From the NCBI RefSeq assembly GCF_026151205.1, contig NC_087083.1, positions 6,552,460 to 6,616,459 on the forward strand: a DNA stretch of 64,000 nucleotides, written 5' to 3'. Every line of letters starts with the position of its first letter. The stretch's first letter is position 1. This document shows positions 49,839 to 62,459 of the stretch, piece by piece. The notes under the pieces were generated by a model. It did not search any database, was not told where the DNA came from, and saw nothing but the letters and a program-made list of their open reading frames with translations. Position numbers and translations under genes: made by a program. The stretch is from Bolinopsis microptera (lineage: Eukaryota; Ctenophora; Tentaculata; Lobata; Bolinopsidae).

Positions 49839-52800
49839 AATTCTATCTGCTTGTTTCTTATACATACAACACTCAAAAACTGATACTAAGCTGGCAACCA
49901 CTATGTATCACATTTTACTGTTCCTTTCGTTACTGCTGTGAAAGATGTTGGTGGACTGAAGGCTGCAACCAATATTTACGAGGGGTTGTACTGTTCTTGT
50001 ATATTTATTAAACCTGGATTTGAGAAGTGCTTCTCGACACTCTTAGAAGAGTGAAGGTGATTGGATTGGAAGTAGGCCGCCACCTCGATCGTGTCCCGTT
50101 ACACTCAGGTAACGCGATTAGGTTTCTTGCCGTCAAACTGTTGAACCACAATTTGTTGGCGATCTGGCAGAGAACTGACGTATGGCAGATTGGTGATAGT
50201 TGCTAGACCAGTACCAACTGGTTGCTGGTCACCGAAAGATGGGCTATCAGCCGGGCAGACAGTTCAAACGCAGAAATATAGGGGGAAGCAGGACAACTCA
50301 ACCATTTAAAAATGCCTCATTGCTTCGAGCTTGTCATTGTACTATGTGCTTACTGTTTACCGGGAGCCCAGGTGATGAAATACCGCTCAACAGTACGGAC
50401 CTTCACTTAAATGAACTACAAACTCCGCAAAGTTATCATTACAGAATACCTTGCAAGAAAGACTTGAGAGCAACCCCCCGGACTGTCACCAATCAACACC
50501 AATAGATTCTCATAAAGCTGGTCGTCCAAAGTAAAAACTAAAACTACCCTTTACTACATCTTATACCCAATATCTTTCGATTTGATAGTTCTATATCACT
50601 TGCTTCATAAAGTCTCAACAATAAAATCCGAATAAGTTTTAAGCATTTCTAACCCTGTATTAGATTGAAGTTGTTGTTATATACTTGAGTTCCAAAAAAA
50701 AAAAGCAGCAACCAAAATAACCCGAGTCTATAGATCCACAGAATGGAACGCTATATAAAGAGAAATTGCAGGTAAATGTAACTTAAGGAACAGACAGTAA
50801 TTGTATGGTTACAATTAAAGGATTAGCTAATCTTCAGAAATAATGCAGTGTAGGAAGCAGGTAACCAGTGACACACGCGCGGGATAGCAAGAGAGAGGAT
50901 ACAAGATATACAGTAAAATAGCCTTGATATAGGGCTGTAATACACGCAGGTAAAGAAAGTGCCGACAGCATTTCGTTTTAATTAGCCTGTACTAATCTGT
51001 AATTACGGAAAATAACTTTTAGTGTATAGTATAGTCCAGCTAATTCGGGCTGCTTGCTATTTGCCAGTTATAATACAGGGTGCATGGAATCATTGATCGT
51101 TAGTCGCTCTATTTAGATATAAGGCAGGCATTACAACCACTGTAATTTAGTATAATTGTGCCGGTAGATTGAGCACCACGTTGTACCGATAATTAGCCCA
51201 CTAATCCTTCCAGCCAATTATTTCCATTTAAAAATACTATTTTTAAGATTATATTCGGGATGCTTAGATTCATTCCCATGGTGATATTAGGTTGTGTTTA
51301 ACCTATAAAATACCAAAGAAAATGGTAGCTATCAGTAGCATGGAGTTACTAGCTGTGTGAAGGTTGACTGTGTAGATAATATCTACACGTGATGACAGAG
51401 CAAGTAAATAATATGATACCCTCTGTAGCTTCTGACGAGGACAGAATTAAGTACTTCGTCAAAAACATTGCAGATTTTAACACCGAAGTATTTTATTTAA
51501 GTTAGTAGTAGTATTGAATTTACCAGGGATATGCACGCATAGTTAGGTTTTAAGTCTAACTATGGTATGAAATAATGATTTAGATCTGCGTAAGCACGGG
51601 ACACAAGTGAAATATGCGCCCGCAGACTTGGAGAGCCTGGAGTTTACATACACCACACCCTCATACTTCGAACAAGTTAAACACGTGACAGTAGTTTGAA
51701 GGTCACGTGGAAAATCAAGCGAAGGTATACAATTGAGTGAACAAGACCACGTGACTTAAATAATCCGTGCATATTGGAGCTCTCCGTTTAATGCGGATTA
51801 CTTTTATTTTGCGGAGCATTAAAATAGAATTTACAGAACCTTCCGGAAACTATTTTTAGTTTTATTTATAGGAGGCATCTTGCATATACTGTTTTAATCG
51901 TTCCTCTAAAAATAAAGTGTACATAGTACTTAAAACAACCCCGTAATTTCACTTTTAGTACAGCCTTGTTCATTTTTTATCAATCTTACTTTAACTTACT
52001 AACCATGCTACTAATCTAACAATCAACATGGGCTTTTACCAGTTCACTCGCCAGCGCGCTGTCACGTGATTTGGGTTTTTACCGTTTTGTATAAATGTAA
52101 CCGAAAGAAACAGTCTAACCGAAACTATAACCCTAAACAATCGGATGTGCGTTTTATTAGCCTGTCACGTGACCAAACGGTCTCACTAGGAAGCACCTTT
52201 CTGAAACACACGCGGCGCTTGGTCGTCACCGGTCACGTGCATTTTCACTTTTCCAGTTTTGGCCCTGTAACTTCCACAATATCAGTAATTTTTTATTATT
52301 TTTTATTCTTGTAGAGACGAACAGTTATTACGTCTGCAACTGCTCTTTTTACTAATGTCCCAGTCGCACCCGGGTGGGAAGTGAGTCTCTCGCTGTTTTC
52401 AAGCTGTATACAAAATAGTCCCATAAATTAATTTCTGTGAGTGTGAAGCAACAATTACACTAAACTACTCCTTGCTACTCTAGTAAATGTAAACAAACAC
52501 TTAAAGGCATTGTTGTGTCCAACAGAATGCCCTAAAATGCGGTATGGGTAATTTTGTAAACATGAATTTGATGTAAAAGCATGCACATGCATAAAAATTA
52601 ACGAAATTCAGTGAGTTTTAGAACGGTTACTCTGTGATAGCAAGTATCGGAGCAGCTCATATTAGTGGAGGTTATTACGTGGCCTTATACCCGATCAAAT
52701 GTGTATCCACGCTAGACAGCTACCCAATCATGCAATTCGTTCTTAAAACTGAAAATTGGAAATTATCGTATGTGCAATGCAAAACAAAAGTTATTTACAT

Positions 52801-53172
52801 CTGTTGTCGCTCTGCTCCGAGTCACATTGTTGTTCGTACACCGAGTGGCGTCGCTGAACCGTGTTGTAGACCGAGTTGTACATTTCATATCAGAAGGGGT
52901 GCGCGCGCCCTCCAGCACGTGCAACTAAACGCAAACAATTAATTAATGGATCAATAGAGAGTTAATGGTAATTGGAGAAAGTAACAGTACGCTGCAAAGC
53001 GGAGAGATCGTGCAATACAAAGCGTAGTGCAAGGAGAGGAACTGTGTAACTATTAGCATAATGACATATGAAGTAAGTGGGAAGTGTGCCGTCATCTGGG
53101 CAAATGGGAGCGCACAATCAGGAACACGCCGCTTCCTCCATTAATGGCCAATCTACTTATCCGTTACAACGC
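49839..53172. other. Non-coding stretch
   Basis: No gene I can support on either strand; the frame at 50,200-50,505 resembles nothing I know. Repeated CACGTG/TCACGTGA sites occur at 51,680-51,755 and 52,060-52,240. Those in the second group are accompanied by AACCCTAA-like patches, as also seen near 22,610-22,790. Confidence 0.45.
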
Positions 53173-54068
53173 AATCAACAATCAGGAACTACTGACCATA
53201 ACCCTTCAATCAACAATCAGGAACTACTGACCATAACCCTTCAATCAACAATCAGGAACTACTGAGTACTGACCATAACCCTTCAGTCAAAAATCAAGAA
53301 CTACTGACCATAACCCTTCAGTCAACAATCAGGAACTACTGACCATAACCCTTCAATCAACAATCAGGAACTACTGAGTACTGACCATAACCCTTCAGTC
53401 AAAAATCAAGAACTACTGACCATAACCCTTCAGTCAACAATCAGGAACTACTGACCAAAACCCTTCAGTCAACAATCAGGACTACTGACCATAACCCTTA
53501 AGTCAGCAATTAAGAACTACTGACCATAACCCTTCAGTCAGCAATCAGGAACTACTGACCAAAACCCTTCAGTCAACAATCAGGAATTACTGAGTACTGA
53601 CCATAACCCTTCAGTCAAAAATCAAGAACTACTGACCAAAACCCTTCAGTCAACAATCAGGAACTACCGACCAAAACCCTTCAGTCAACAATCAGGAACT
53701 ACTGAGTACTGACCATAACCCTTCAGTCAAAAATCAAGAACTACTGACCAAAACCCTTCAGTCAATAATCAAGAACTACTGACCAAAACCCTTCAGTCAA
53801 CAATCAGGAACTACTGACCAAAACCCTTCAGTCAACAATCAGGAACTTCTGGCCATAACCCTTCAGTCAGCAATCAGAAACTACTGACCAAAACCCTTCA
53901 GTCAACAATCAGGAACTACTGACCATAACCCTTCAGTCAACAATCAGGAACTACTGACCAAAACCCTTCAATCAACAATCAGGACTACTGACCATAACCC
54001 TTCAGTCAGCAATCAAGAACTACTGACCATAACCCTTCAGTCAACAATCAGGAACTACTGACCATAAC
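53173..54068. repeat. 35-bp tandem array, about 25 units
   Basis: Units of CAATCAGGAACTACTGACCA followed by TAACCCTTCAGTCAA. Some units carry an added GAGTACTGA and variants CCAAAA or CAAGAAC. The mixed order of variants implies block duplications. Confidence 0.95.
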
Positions 54069-55066
54069 CTTTCTGCCAGAGAGCAAACCAGATAGAAAAT
54101 AGAGAACTACAACTCTACAAGTTAAAGCTAGGACAATCGAAATCTCGACTTCAATGTTTGGTGACAGCATCATGGGTATTTGGTAATTTTGACAAACTAA
54201 AGTCATGATTTTACAAGGGTTGCTTGCGGAGATGTGATGTATCAGCCAACATTTAACGGAAACGTAAGAACCGGACAACTGATAAAATATTTTTACCCTA
54301 CACTCAGTGTAGGTCCATACAGTGATGAATAAAAAGTTGAATAACGACCAAAATGGAGCATACAGGCTATTTTTGAAAGATAAAAAGGGCTGAATAGGTG
54401 TAATAGTAATGGCATGGAGGTGGTGAAGTTATATTGCTACTGAGAAGTTAAAATGGTTCAACTTGAGTATAATATCGACGGTATAGAGTGCTGCTAGTAA
54501 GCTACTAGAGCTTTCTTCTCATAATCGAAATCAATAATATTTTCTACGTGATGGAAATTTGCCATAAACGTGATTTTTAAATTTGTTGTAAATCAAGTGT
54601 TTTACTCTAATCATGATTCTTGTAAAATAACTCGCAACAGAATTATTCATTCAACGTGTTAATGGCATGATTTAAGCAGTGTGAATGGTTACGTCCTAAT
54701 CGCAAAAACTACCATCAAATACATCGAGTCCCATTAGAAAATAAAAGAACGGGGAGGAAAGGAGAAAACAACAGGTCGAGGACGGTCCGGCAAAAATGAA
54801 CTCGATTGTTCCGCTTAACAGTATCACTGCTCAACTGGGACACCAAATTAGTGAACTGGATTGTTACGGGATATGGCATAGTCTCGTCTTTACGAGGAAT
54901 CTGATATGTTAAATGGATAAGTGAATAATGGTAGAGCAAGGTTACTGTAAATAGTGTAAGAGAATGTACACTGCGCACCTAGACTGCAAGCAACTTCTGC
55001 AGAACACAGCTCTCTCGACTAAAAATAGGAAGATGTAAAAAGAAGAATGTGAATATGAGATTGATG

Positions 55067-55070
<4 letters not shown>

Positions 55071-55153
<83 letters not shown>
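55071..55153. repeat. (GA)n microsatellite
   Basis: About 41 uninterrupted GA units. Confidence 0.97.
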
Positions 55154-55159
<6 letters not shown>

Positions 55160-55619
55160 ATTGGTGTTCCGTGTATACTAGCGACCTTGTAGCTTGTACC
55201 AGTTTATTTCATTACCAGCAGAAGTGATGATAGTTGCAGGCCCCCCATAACACAGCACTGGATAGTTGTCTACTTGAACTTTAATGAAATCACTTCACAT
55301 TAGTTTGACTAATGTGGTGGTAGTTATCGGAGCATATAACTGTAGTCGCTACTAAAACGCGGTATTTTATAAACGCCAAAAACTAAAAGTGATATCGTTG
55401 AACTTTCCATGCTCCAGGATATTCCTTTCTTTTCATGAGTCTTCGGAAAATGCCACAATTGAAGTTTAATTACTAAATAGTTGTTCACTAAATGCTTATC
55501 AAAATTCAAGACTGCATCTAAAACTAGGAAAGAAATTGCTTTTATGTTGAGACTTAGCGTCAGTTTCAGTCCCAATATTACTAACAGTTCTCAAAATATA
55601 CCTTCTTATATATGCATAA

Positions 55620-55650
55620 CATATTATGTATGATGTTTATCATACATAAT
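55620..55650. repeat. AT-rich palindrome
   Basis: CATATTATGTATGAT and its complement flank GTTT, followed by a further partial repeat of TAATATATTATG. Confidence 0.75.
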
Positions 55651-56134
55651 ATATTATGTATGCAAAAGCAGAGGTTTCCTACATCGTCACAATTCTAACA
55701 AACACAAATATTAGCTCGGTTTTTGTTCAACAACGGCAGAGTTCTTCATACATATCACGTGAGAGAACATGCGTCTAAAAATATTTAACAAATTAATTAA
55801 TTTTTGTTATACTTTGCAGTATCTAATAAACATTGTGTGTTAGTTAGTCAACTAAACATTACTACAGTTAATGTTAACCGCAGGTTTGGAACGTAACACA
55901 CCGCGAATCCCTTGAATAATGTGAATAACAAGTTTTTACATGAACGTCAAAGTAATCAAGCGAAAGAACTAAAAGAAGTTGCGGAAAGACAAACATAGAC
56001 AGCGGCTTGTGACAGAGTGTGCGTTTAGCAAGTCTACAGTTGGGAACACTACAGTTCCCTGAAAACCAGCAGCACATAACACGCCGACATTGACACTGTA
56101 CCAGCTGCTGTAGCACTGTATTGTAGCACTGTAC

Positions 56135-56267
56135 CTGCTAAACTCGAGAGACTCGCGAAATCGCTAGGGTCGGGCGCCAGAACTTGGCTGCCGCGCACGC
56201 CCGCACGTCGCTGCTTCGGGGCGTTCCGATTGGCAGCCGCCTGCGGGCCCAGAAACACTCGAAACAT
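56135..56267 (-). CDS. Candidate alternative first coding exon of the Kv channel (distal 1)
   Basis: An open frame of 44 codons plus one base starts at ATG 56,267 and ends at G|gtacag (56,135). It starts MFRVFLGPQAAANRNAPKQR and ends DFASLSSLAG. Its donor is in phase 1 with a terminal G, exactly like channel exon 1, so it would splice in frame to GPNAMAG of the main exon at 28,985. The exon is strikingly GC-rich and CpG-containing against AT-rich flanks. A hydrophobic start followed by Arg/Lys residues is the layout of N-type inactivation peptides. A TATA-like box and CCAAT boxes lie just upstream. The link to the channel is inference; no transcript is visible, and the donor gtacag is weaker than gtaag. 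Confidence 0.5.
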
Positions 56268-56339
56268 GCTGCACTGACTGCAATGAAGTGGCAGTCTCCT
56301 AACCTATAAGTTAGAGGGAATGAGCAGAGAACGTCGGCT

Positions 56340-56610
56340 CTATGTGACGGCACATTTATAAATACCAGCTGGGCAATTAAAGCAACCAATAACCGGGAAA
56401 CAACGGACTACTGAAGAGTAATAGGGAGATCAGCGGAGTGACTTGTTTTCACGGAGTGTCTACCAGAGTACAACCCACTATGCTGTATCTCCCGGGCTCT
56501 CAGCCAATGGGAGCTATCATGTCCACCAACCAGCCAATCACAGGACAGAGGACGGAGATACTAGCCAATCATAGGACAGAGAACGGAGCTACTAGCCAAT
56601 CACAGGATAG
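56340..56610 (-). promoter_or_regulatory. Candidate promoter: TATA-like box and CCAAT cluster
   Basis: On the - strand, TTTATAAAT (56,354-56,363) lies about 90 bp upstream of ATG 56,267. Five CCAAT pentamers, read on the + strand, lie at 56,386, 56,504, 56,534, 56,565 and 56,596. The last three are in near-identical AGCCAATCACAGG contexts that fit the NF-Y consensus. The three sit in tandem units of about 30 bp. Position and order fit a promoter firing toward the exon at 56,267-56,135. Confidence 0.5.
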
Positions 56611-59235
56611 AGAACGGACGCGTACTGGCAAGGCTTTGATGGAAGGAGCAGAAAATGGCGTGCGGTAAAGGAAAATAGCGAGCTGTAATTATTACTGTCT
56701 TTTCATTATGCAGAGTAGTGGAGGGCTAGAAACTAGGCAGTGGCGACATTTCTCAGTTGACAGTTCACTCGTCACTTCTAAAACCTCACAAACTTTCAAC
56801 AGCTTAAGTTTTTAATATTTGAAATGTATACTGAATGAACATGTGAGGGTTTGTACGGAAAGCACAGGCTTGTCGCGTTGTGTATAGTTCTGATAACGTA
56901 TGAGTTGCTACTAATTCACTGGACGTCTTTCCTGCAACAACCACCGAACCAGCTTAAAAAGTCGGCCGATCAAGTAAAGATGTAGTGTAACTCCTGTGTA
57001 ATTGATATTGTGTAATTGATATTGATATTGTTGCATGCTAAAGCCCAAGTGGTCATCGGTTGTCCTAAATACTTATTAAATAATGATTACCGTTCTAATG
57101 CCATCCAGGCACCACACCTCTCGTGAATGGTAATACTAATTAGGGCGGCACTGCCAACGTCATTCTATCAAGGAACCTTTTAAACCAGATCAAGATTCGT
57201 TCACCAAGATGTAACCATGGTAATGGCCATAATCCACGTAAACATCCAAGATAAGGAGGATATAGTTTCTGTTAGGCTTGTATAAGCACAGGCCGATGTG
57301 ACGACTGGACAGATTAGAGATAACGTCAACATGTAATCATCTGGAAATGCTTCTTCTCTGATGCTTTATCATTCCTAATCGGTTTGGAATTGCGTCAATT
57401 GTAATAACTTAAAAAGGCCTGTTCTCTTAGTCTGAACAAATCATATGATTAGACAGTACTTACTATGAGTTGTACTTACTCGAACAGTACTTACTATGAG
57501 TTGTTATACTTACTTCAGTTGCCAAAATTAAAGTTGCTATTTAGAGCCTAATACCTCGGTGTTGTCTTCATGAGTTTTCCGGGGCTTTTAACCAGGGGAG
57601 GGGGGGGGGGGGGGGGGTCACGACTCATGACCCCCCCCCCTCTAACCATGAGGACTGTGGGATATTCGGGATTTCTGATATGTCCACAATAACGTGATAC
57701 CTTACAAATTTCAATACCTTTCAGTAAGTAACCATGGTAACCATGTTCAGTATGTACTGATATGAATGTCCTTGCTGTATGGGAGTGTTAAACAAGGAAC
57801 TGAAACCGAGGGGTTCCGTTCAGGCCTTTCACAATTTGTTTCTGTCTGGTTCTAATATACCGTTACAATAATGACTTTAATATATATATATAATATATAT
57901 AGTAAGATTTCAGTAAGTCTTCTCGGAATGCAGAACTCGTATAATTTTATCATCCATTTACCATTATCATTTACCATTGTCATTTACAATTATCGTCGCC
58001 AAAAGTTTAAAAACCAGGGTGCTCCCAAACAGAGACAGGAAAATGGAAATTAATTATAACATACGTAACGTGTTTATAAAATTAGTAACTTTAAAATGCC
58101 TGATTGTGAAATATGTTTTAAAAGGTATTAGGTATTACATAGTTACATAATTATTATTATATTACAATAATTTAAAAAGGAAACCGCAAATCTTCTTAGA
58201 TTTGACGCTCTTTTGTCTGATTATAATGCTTTCTGGAATACAAAGAATACTGGCTGTGCAGCTTGGGGATTGATCTTACACGAATCCCTAAGCATTTTAG
58301 GGGCGAAATTGACAATTTAGAGTCATTCTTTCACTTTTTGGCCTAAATACGCTAACGTTTTTCTGCAATAACTCAAGGGCATATTATGAAAAGGGCGTGG
58401 TCAGAAGGGCTACTCTCGCAGTCTGGAGACCTTCGAGAGTCCCCAAATATTTTTAAGCCCTCGACTTTAAAATGCAGGACCAGACTGTAATACTGAGGTT
58501 TTACTTATTCGGGTGGTGTTGATTGTAGTGGTGATCAAAGTATTGGCAATATTGCAGAATATTGCAAATATTCCACCAATATGCTGCCCTCCAGCACGTG
58601 TGACAACCTCTCAACACGTCAGAGTTGGAACTGATAGTGGAACCAGCAGTCTCTCTAACTCCCAGTACCATGCACTAAGTTTCACACCCTGTCAACCCAC
58701 AGTCTGTTTACAGAGGTTAAAAGGCATGTGTGATTAGTTGCTGCCTGGTAAATCTCATCTCTCTGCTTAAAAAGATCTGGTAGGACATTATTTAGCGCAC
58801 CTTATAGGTCAACTCCTAAAGAATGATGTTTTGCTTCTTGTTCAGAGTAACCCCCTCCCTCCTCCTCCTAATTGAGTACTACTGCTACTAGAGAGAGAGA
58901 GGTAGCTTGATTCAGATTATTGTTATAATAATAGTTAATTGATTAATTAATAATTAGAGTTATTAGTTTAAACTAATAAAAGATCTTATATAATATAATA
59001 TAACGAGTTCAGCTACTTGACCTTGCTGGGGCGAGTGAAAAGGTTGAAGTCACCTAATTGAGGAGGCATGGATTAAAAACCTAAGATATAAATTGTATGT
59101 AACTCGATATTAATATTAATATCGTAACTATGGCAACGACAGTGACGTTCCCTTCCAGATCCTCTTTATAAATAGGTTGTTTTGCGTGAAAAGCTCAATC
59201 ATAAGCCACATACGATTCTTTGCAGATGAGATCAA
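56611..59235. other. Non-coding stretch
   Basis: No gene supported. Includes a G-run/C-run inverted repeat (57,599-57,642), X-box-like GTAACCATGGTAAC (57,728) and GTAACTATGGCAAC (59,124), and AT-rich patches. Confidence 0.45.
57599..57642. repeat. Poly-G / poly-C hairpin
   Basis: A G run of about 18 followed by TCACGACTCATGA and a C run of about 10. A self-complementary patch prone to structure and sequencing error. Confidence 0.85.
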
Positions 59236-60633
59236 ATGAAATATCCTAAACAGCTTAAACGGAAATCTGTGTTTAGTAATGATAAAGCTTGTGAAGAATT
59301 AGCGTTTATCAGAAAGTATTTTGTTTTATGTCCGGTGGACAAAGCAACTAAGAACGTCGCTATTATTTGTAAACATTATTATTTAAGTGATATTATACAA
59401 GAGTGTCAATCTAATGAGGGTATTGATGATGTTAGTGGGGAGCATGAAGTTCGTGATATTAACAGAGATATTTTCAAGTTCATAGAAGACGTTGGGATAA
59501 AAGTAGATTCTAATATTGATATTTTACCTCACATGTTTTCGAGTCCTAAATTTCATAAGCCAATTTTAAAGTTTAGGTATGTTATTTCTTATGCTAATTG
59601 TAGTATTAAGCCCTTGGCAGTAAAGATTTCTTTAGCCTTAAAGGCTGTTTATTCAGAGATCTGCAGATATACTAACATGTTGTTTAAAGTAACAGGAGTT
59701 AATAGGAATTGGGTCATTTTGAATAATAAGCCGATTTTAGAAGCTTTAGATAAAATTAATGATAATAGCTTAGCGAGAAACATCCAAACTTTTGATTTTT
59801 CTACTTTATACACGAATTTAGCCCATAAAGATATCAAGGATGCTCTCAAGTTTACTGTTAAATTAGCCTTTAGGAATAGTAAAAAGAAGTTTATAGCTGT
59901 TTACGATAAAGGGTCTGCTTGGGTTAATAGCTTTAGAGATGGGACTGTGGCTTTTGATGAAGTTAAGTTGATTAAATGTGTTGAGTTTCTACTGGATAAT
60001 TGTTATTTTAAAGTAGGAGAGATCTTATATCGACAACATATCGGTGTACCTATTGGAATCAACCCTGGTCCATATATTGCTAACTTAACACTTTGGTATT
60101 TTGAGAACAGTTTCCTAGACAGTACGTATAAAAGTAGATACTATATTGTAAAGAAGTTAAATAATACATTTAGACTTATAGATGATATTACTACCCTTAA
60201 CTCTGATGGTTACTTAGAGGAATATTTTAAGTTAATATATCCAGACTCTCTTACTCTTAATAAGGAAAATGAAGTAGATAGTGCCGCCAATGTATTAGAT
60301 CTTGATATTTCGATAAATAGAGAGGGGAAGTTTTCTTGTAGAGTTTATGATAAAAGGGATAAGTTTGGTTTTAAAGTGGTCAAGTTTCAACCCTTGATGA
60401 GTAATCAAGCTAGTAGTGTATTATATGGCACGTACTGTTCACAGGTTGTGAGATATTCTAGGATCTGTAATAATCTTGTTGCTTTTTCTGATAGGGTTTT
60501 AAAGTTTACTGATGATTTAATTGAGTTGGGTTTTAGACGGGATCGTCTTAGTAAAATATACTTATCAGTGGTAAAGAGGCATGGGCTAAAGAATAAGTTT
60601 GGTATTGGGTGTGGAAATATATTAATGACATAG
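59236..60633 (+). CDS. Penelope-like reverse transcriptase ORF
   Basis: An uninterrupted 465-aa frame. RT blocks in order: fingers (LCPVDKATKNVAIICKHYY, about 31-49; SSPKFHKPILKFRYVISYAN, 102-121); motif A FDFSTLYTNL with Asp at 187; GVPIGINPGPYIANLTL (270-286); and motif C RLIDDI with the Asp pair at 316-317. The A-motif form FDFSTLYTN with PKFHK resembles Penelope-like elements more than LINEs, but I give that family tentatively. Such enzymes copy element RNA at the target. No GIY-YIG endonuclease is visible after the RT, and the N-terminus is short, so the element may be truncated or endonuclease-deficient. Codon use is AT-rich. An in-frame TGA lies just upstream of the ATG, and I see no flanking repeats. 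Confidence 0.8.
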   Translation: MKYPKQLKRKSVFSNDKACEELAFIRKYFVLCPVDKATKNVAIICKHYYLSDIIQECQSNEGIDDVSGEHEVRDINRDIFKFIEDVGIKVDSNIDILPHMFSSPKFHKPILKFRYVISYANCSIKPLAVKISLALKAVYSEICRYTNMLFKVTGVNRNWVILNNKPILEALDKINDNSLARNIQTFDFSTLYTNLAHKDIKDALKFTVKLAFRNSKKKFIAVYDKGSAWVNSFRDGTVAFDEVKLIKCVEFLLDNCYFKVGEILYRQHIGVPIGINPGPYIANLTLWYFENSFLDSTYKSRYYIVKKLNNTFRLIDDITTLNSDGYLEEYFKLIYPDSLTLNKENEVDSAANVLDLDISINREGKFSCRVYDKRDKFGFKVVKFQPLMSNQASSVLYGTYCSQVVRYSRICNNLVAFSDRVLKFTDDLIELGFRRDRLSKIYLSVVKRHGLKNKFGIGCGNILMT

Positions 60634-61246
60634 CTTGACCTATGGCATCCTTTTCTTATGTTGCGAGATATTTGTCGCACGTGTTGAATTTAGTTTTATA
60701 ATAACTTTGCGGCGGCGCAAATCGGAGTCTTAGAATTACGCGGGAAATTACGCGGGAGTAATTGTAGTTTGTGGCAGTTCGTTTTATGACGTGTCGATTA
60801 CGTTTACTTAGTACCGTTTTATTACATTTTTTACTTTATCTACCTATCACTATACAGTATACATATTTAATCTTAAATTATCATTTTAGTGGAACTATGT
60901 AAAAGGGGATCGTTGCTAGCGTTAAAACTGTTTTAACCCTGCCATAGTCAGTTGAAAGTCTGATAGCATATGTTCCGTTTGATTTGACCAAACTAATGCC
61001 TTTCATTGCTTTATATCATAGGTAGGTAACATATTTTCAACTACTGCCTATTTCCACTGGCATCGCAAATAATTACATTATGGATTACCGAGCTCCAGGC
61101 GAGGAACTACAGTTTATTCATTTAGTATACCAGCCAGTGTACGAGTTTCAATACGAGTAAAATCTGTGCTCAGATTGGTTACACAACAAATAGGATAGTT
61201 CTCCTGAATTGTGAGGAGAAGAGTGATATCTAGACGCAACCTAAGT

Positions 61247-61299
61247 AAGTTACCTGTGGAACTATTATTAGGTCCTAATAATAATTCCACAGGTAACTT
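61247..61299. repeat. 53-bp near-perfect hairpin
   Basis: 26-base arms (AAGTTACCTGTGGAACTATT and following, mirrored) with one mismatch around a single T. A very stable stem with almost no loop. Not next to a gene end that I recognise. Confidence 0.85.
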
Positions 61300-62269
61300 C
61301 TAAAGTTTTTATCTCGCCATTTCCTACCAATCACTCTAAAAAGGATAAAAAGAGCTAAAAGTGTCAGCAGAGTGTCAGTAACAAACTCCAACCCAGAACC
61401 AACTACCAAATAACTAAATTATATACAGTTCTGTACTATTAAAATTAAAGACTATTTGCTGCTCTGTACACTTCCGAACAATTAACCTGAAGACAGCACG
61501 GCTAGTGTTATATATTATCTATAAAGAATAACATCTACTGGTAGAGGGAGTGTCTGCAGTTAATCTGCTCAGTTTAGTGTAGTGGACAACCATTAGCACA
61601 GAGATACCGTAGAAACGCCGCATCAAGTAAAACCACTAATTCAAATTGTATCGAAATAATTCATTGTATCAAACTAATTCATTGTATCAGGGTCATTCCT
61701 TAAATTTCTTCTTTTTTTAAATTATTCTAATTTTCACCCAAATTATTTCAATTGTATCAACAGTATACTACTATAACTGTATACTACAACAGTATAGTGT
61801 ATAACTATCTATATAACCTCGGTATATAGTGGTTCTACTACTTTATACATAGCTATTCAGGTTCTATACAGAGCAGCTCCCAATCTCTTTTAGTATTAAT
61901 AATAATAACAATGCTTTATTTGTATACCGTATCGTGAACATATAGACACGAACAAAACAAAACACACCACTGTAACCATATTAAGTAGCTACTAGACAAG
62001 CAATTCTGTGCAATTAAATGTGATTCTGCACAAAATCTTGTTTATAAACGTTTTTATTTGTTGTAAATAATCGCGTAAATTTTGTATACATCCTTGACCA
62101 TTTGTCCTTCGAGAAGATTCTTTTTTGTACATTTTCAAATGATTATTTCCGTGTTAATTTTATCTTCCCAAAAAAGCTAGAAGTGGAAATAGTCTGAAAG
62201 TGGCCAAAGTGTATCGCTATGGTAACCCGTATGGCGTGTACTCAAGCTGCTGAAACGAGCTGTCAGTAT

Positions 62270-62302
62270 GTTGCCATGGTTACAGTACGTTGCCAGGGTT
62301 AC
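62270..62302. promoter_or_regulatory. Paired RFX X-box-like sites
   Basis: GTTGCCATGGTTAC (62,270-62,283) and GTTGCCAGGGTTAC (62,289-62,302) in tandem, both fitting the X-box half-site pattern. They lie about 355 bp beyond the donor of the exon at 62,657. Confidence 0.4.
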
Positions 62303-62459
62303 AGTACCGGCTGTTGATAGGCACTGCGTGTATTCACTGTACATTCCTTCTAACGCATTTTTTGCGAAAATCACAGCCGAATTTATACGCAATCAGAAAT
62401 CCTACACATAACAGCCTGGCCTCAGTTCACAAAATATATATCTGACAATTCAAATCTAA

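Larger units (their letters stand above)
54069..56134. other. Non-coding stretch with GA microsatellite
   Basis: Holds the (GA)n tract at 55,071-55,153 and an AT palindrome near 55,620-55,650. No gene recognised. It would be intron of the channel gene if the exon at 56.2 kb is used. Confidence 0.45.
60634..62459. other. Non-coding stretch
   Basis: No gene supported. Contains the 53-bp hairpin at 61,247-61,299 and two X-box-like sites at 62,270-62,302. Confidence 0.45.

Noticed and set aside
50200-50505. 101-codon + strand frame
   Set aside because: No recognisable motif, no splice context and no compositional change from its flanks.
51420-51468. Another phase-1 frame ending G|gtatca (MFLTKYLILSSSEATEG)
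   Set aside because: Only 16 codons, AT-rich, weak donor; such short frames are expected by chance. A similar 7-codon case at about 33,628 was dropped for the same reason.
51680-52240. Clusters of CACGTG as an enhancer
   Set aside because: The motif is short and palindromic and recurs through repeats; no other support for regulation.
48957-54068. Regular 37-bp and 35-bp repeats as CRISPR arrays
   Set aside because: Units are contiguous without unique spacers, and the genome is eukaryotic.
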